Shown here: piece after piece, positions 63,077-64,000 of the stretch | Numbering within the stretch: the first letter of the stretch is position 1 | Layout of the letters: the number at the start of each line of letters is the position of its first letter | NCBI GenBank assembly: GCA_026214975.1 | Contig: CM047806.1 | Coordinates: forward strand, 436,501-500,500 | Direction of reading: 5' to 3' | Length of the DNA stretch: 64,000 nucleotides | Origin: Gentiana macrophylla | Taxonomy: Eukaryota > Streptophyta > Magnoliopsida > Gentianales > Gentianaceae | Translations under genes and position numbers: made by a program | Notes under the pieces: generated by a model | What the model was told of the DNA's origin: nothing | Seen by the model: only the letters and a program-made list of their open reading frames with translations | Databases searched by the model: none

Positions 63077-63526
63077 ATGAAGCTGATAGTATTCATCCAA
63101 ATATTGTTCCTAGCTTTCCTTGTTTCTTCTGTGATCACCTCCTCTTTTGTCGCATCTGATGACGACGTAAACAAAGATGATGATGCTGGATTTACATCAG
63201 CGTTGTTAGGAGGTGGTGGTTTCGGAGCCGGATTCGGAGGTGGTGGTGGTGGTGTTTTTGGAGGTGGGTTTGGAATCGGAGGTATTGGTGGTGGTGGTGG
63301 TGGTGGTGGTGGAGCTGGTTTCACAACAGGTGGTGGTGGTGCTGGTGTTATAAAGCCAAATGTAGTGTGTACAGTGACGGGGCCATGTTACCAGAAAAAG
63401 CTGACGTGCCCGGATGAGTGTTTCCACTCATTCAGCACTTCCGGTAATGGTTATGGTGGGGGTGGTAGTAGTGGTGGCTGCAACTATGACTGTCACAACA
63501 ATTGTGTTGCTTATTGCTTAACTTGA
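63077..63526 (+). CDS. Secreted glycine-rich, Cys-rich protein (DOT1-like)
   Basis: An intronless 149-residue ORF beginning MKLIVFIQILFLAFLVSS, a clear signal peptide (cleavage near residue 26). It is followed by an acidic linker (SDDDVNKDDD), a long glycine-rich middle (about 45-93) and a conserved Cys domain (about 97-149) with VCTVTGPCYQKKLTCPDECF and GGCNYDCHNNCVAYC, eight cysteines in all. This C-terminal pattern is that of plant DOT1-like glycine-rich proteins, linked in Arabidopsis to leaf vein patterning; biochemical function is unknown. It is probably a cell-wall or apoplastic protein. The antisense strand shows a proline-rich ORF, which is a shadow of the GGT repeats. Confidence 0.88.
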   Translation: MKLIVFIQILFLAFLVSSVITSSFVASDDDVNKDDDAGFTSALLGGGGFGAGFGGGGGGVFGGGFGIGGIGGGGGGGGGAGFTTGGGGAGVIKPNVVCTVTGPCYQKKLTCPDECFHSFSTSGNGYGGGGSSGGCNYDCHNNCVAYCLT

Positions 63527-63814
63527 TGCTACCAACCTTTTGCCTAACTAATTCAATTTAAGAGTCGAGCCGAGCCCAGCCAAGCCTAGTCGAGTCCGTC
63601 TATATCTATGTCTATGATGATGTATTTTATATACATTTATACAAATCACATACATTATTTCTGCAAAAACAACATATATTATGTTGTGATCTTTAATTTT
63701 ATTGCCAGAATTTAAGGTGGTGTTACATGCATTTTGATGTTCAGGATTTTCCCTATTATATATCGTTTAATTGCCACATTTAATTTTATAGTTGGTCATG
63801 AATCTATCGTTTAT

Positions 63815-64000
63815 TTATTTTGTCCCCTGATATAAGTCATTCACAATATCAACAGAGTATTTATTAACATTTTTTCACATCTTACCCCTAATTTATAATT
63901 ATTCAACGACTTCACAACTACTGCATTTATGATAGTCAAATGATGTATTAGACAGTTTAGTCATACCGATATTTAACCTTTTTTTTTTTTAATCTGTGTA
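63815..64000. mobile_element. Stowaway-like MITE fragment, cut by window edge
   Basis: From about 63820 the sequence (GTCCCCTGATATAAGTCATT, then TTACCCCTAATTTATAATTA, TCAAATGATGTATTAGACA) follows the order of the MITE at 5877-6149. Its terminal CTACCTCC is lost and the right end lies outside the window. Confidence 0.6.

Noticed and set aside
63058..63427. Proline-rich and Thr-rich minus-strand ORFs
   Set aside because: Shadows of the GGT repeats of the glycine-rich gene on the plus strand.

Overview
The window is nuclear DNA of a flowering plant. Five protein genes have GT-AG (one GC-AG) introns or intact plant-type ORFs, and they belong to plant families: VAL-type B3 repressor, AGD5-type ARF-GAP, SYP1-type syntaxin, S1/P1 nuclease and DOT1-like glycine-rich protein; a TatD hydrolase makes a sixth gene. 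The repeats are also plant-typical: Copia, CACTA, hAT, Stowaway-like MITEs, L1-type LINEs and solo LTRs. A eudicot is most likely, but the species cannot be read from the sequence. No CRISPR, operon or credible tRNA/rRNA gene was seen.

Left part (1-24 kb) is repeat-dominated. A reverse-strand Copia element with near-identical LTRs but a wrecked coding region fills 1-5686. A Stowaway-like MITE (5877-6149) and a 61-bp satellite array (about 7756-10510) follow. Next is a mosaic of gene fragments (unknown gene, LRR protein, ABCC transporter). The ABCC exon is split by a CACTA element (12106-15128), itself split by a hAT element (12498-13438); both have clean target-site duplications. From 15.8 to 23.4 kb there are two copies of a CTCGACTCG-rich repeat, a 17-bp minisatellite, and two related solo LTRs nested in each other (19767-23328 and 20445-22280), again with exact target-site duplications.

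Middle part (24-41 kb) is genic. A 13-exon VAL-type B3/CW-domain repressor gene (plus strand) has a reading frame that stays open through all predicted junctions (906 aa). A single-exon diverged syntaxin gene (plus) and an 11-exon ARF-GAP gene (minus, about 465 aa) follow.

Right part mixes nested repeats and genes. An L1-type LINE (minus) is split by an unclassified insertion (about 43.83-49.53 kb) that carries a CACTA element (44329-48253), which holds two exons of an ascorbate peroxidase gene. Next to it lies a large LTR-bounded element without pol (49863 to about 54430) with internal tandem arrays and apparent fragments of host genes. Three ordinary genes then follow: an intronless TatD-type hydrolase (55840-56697), a 9-exon S1/P1 nuclease with all nine zinc ligands (58474-60596) and a secreted glycine/cysteine-rich DOT1-like protein (63077-63526). 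Another LINE tail, a second hAT-type element and a MITE fragment at the right edge sit between and after them.

The genes are unrelated in function and are not organised as a cluster. The most interesting content is the layered insertion history and the capture of host gene fragments by mobile elements. Splice sites and boundaries were read by eye; no alignment or database search was run.
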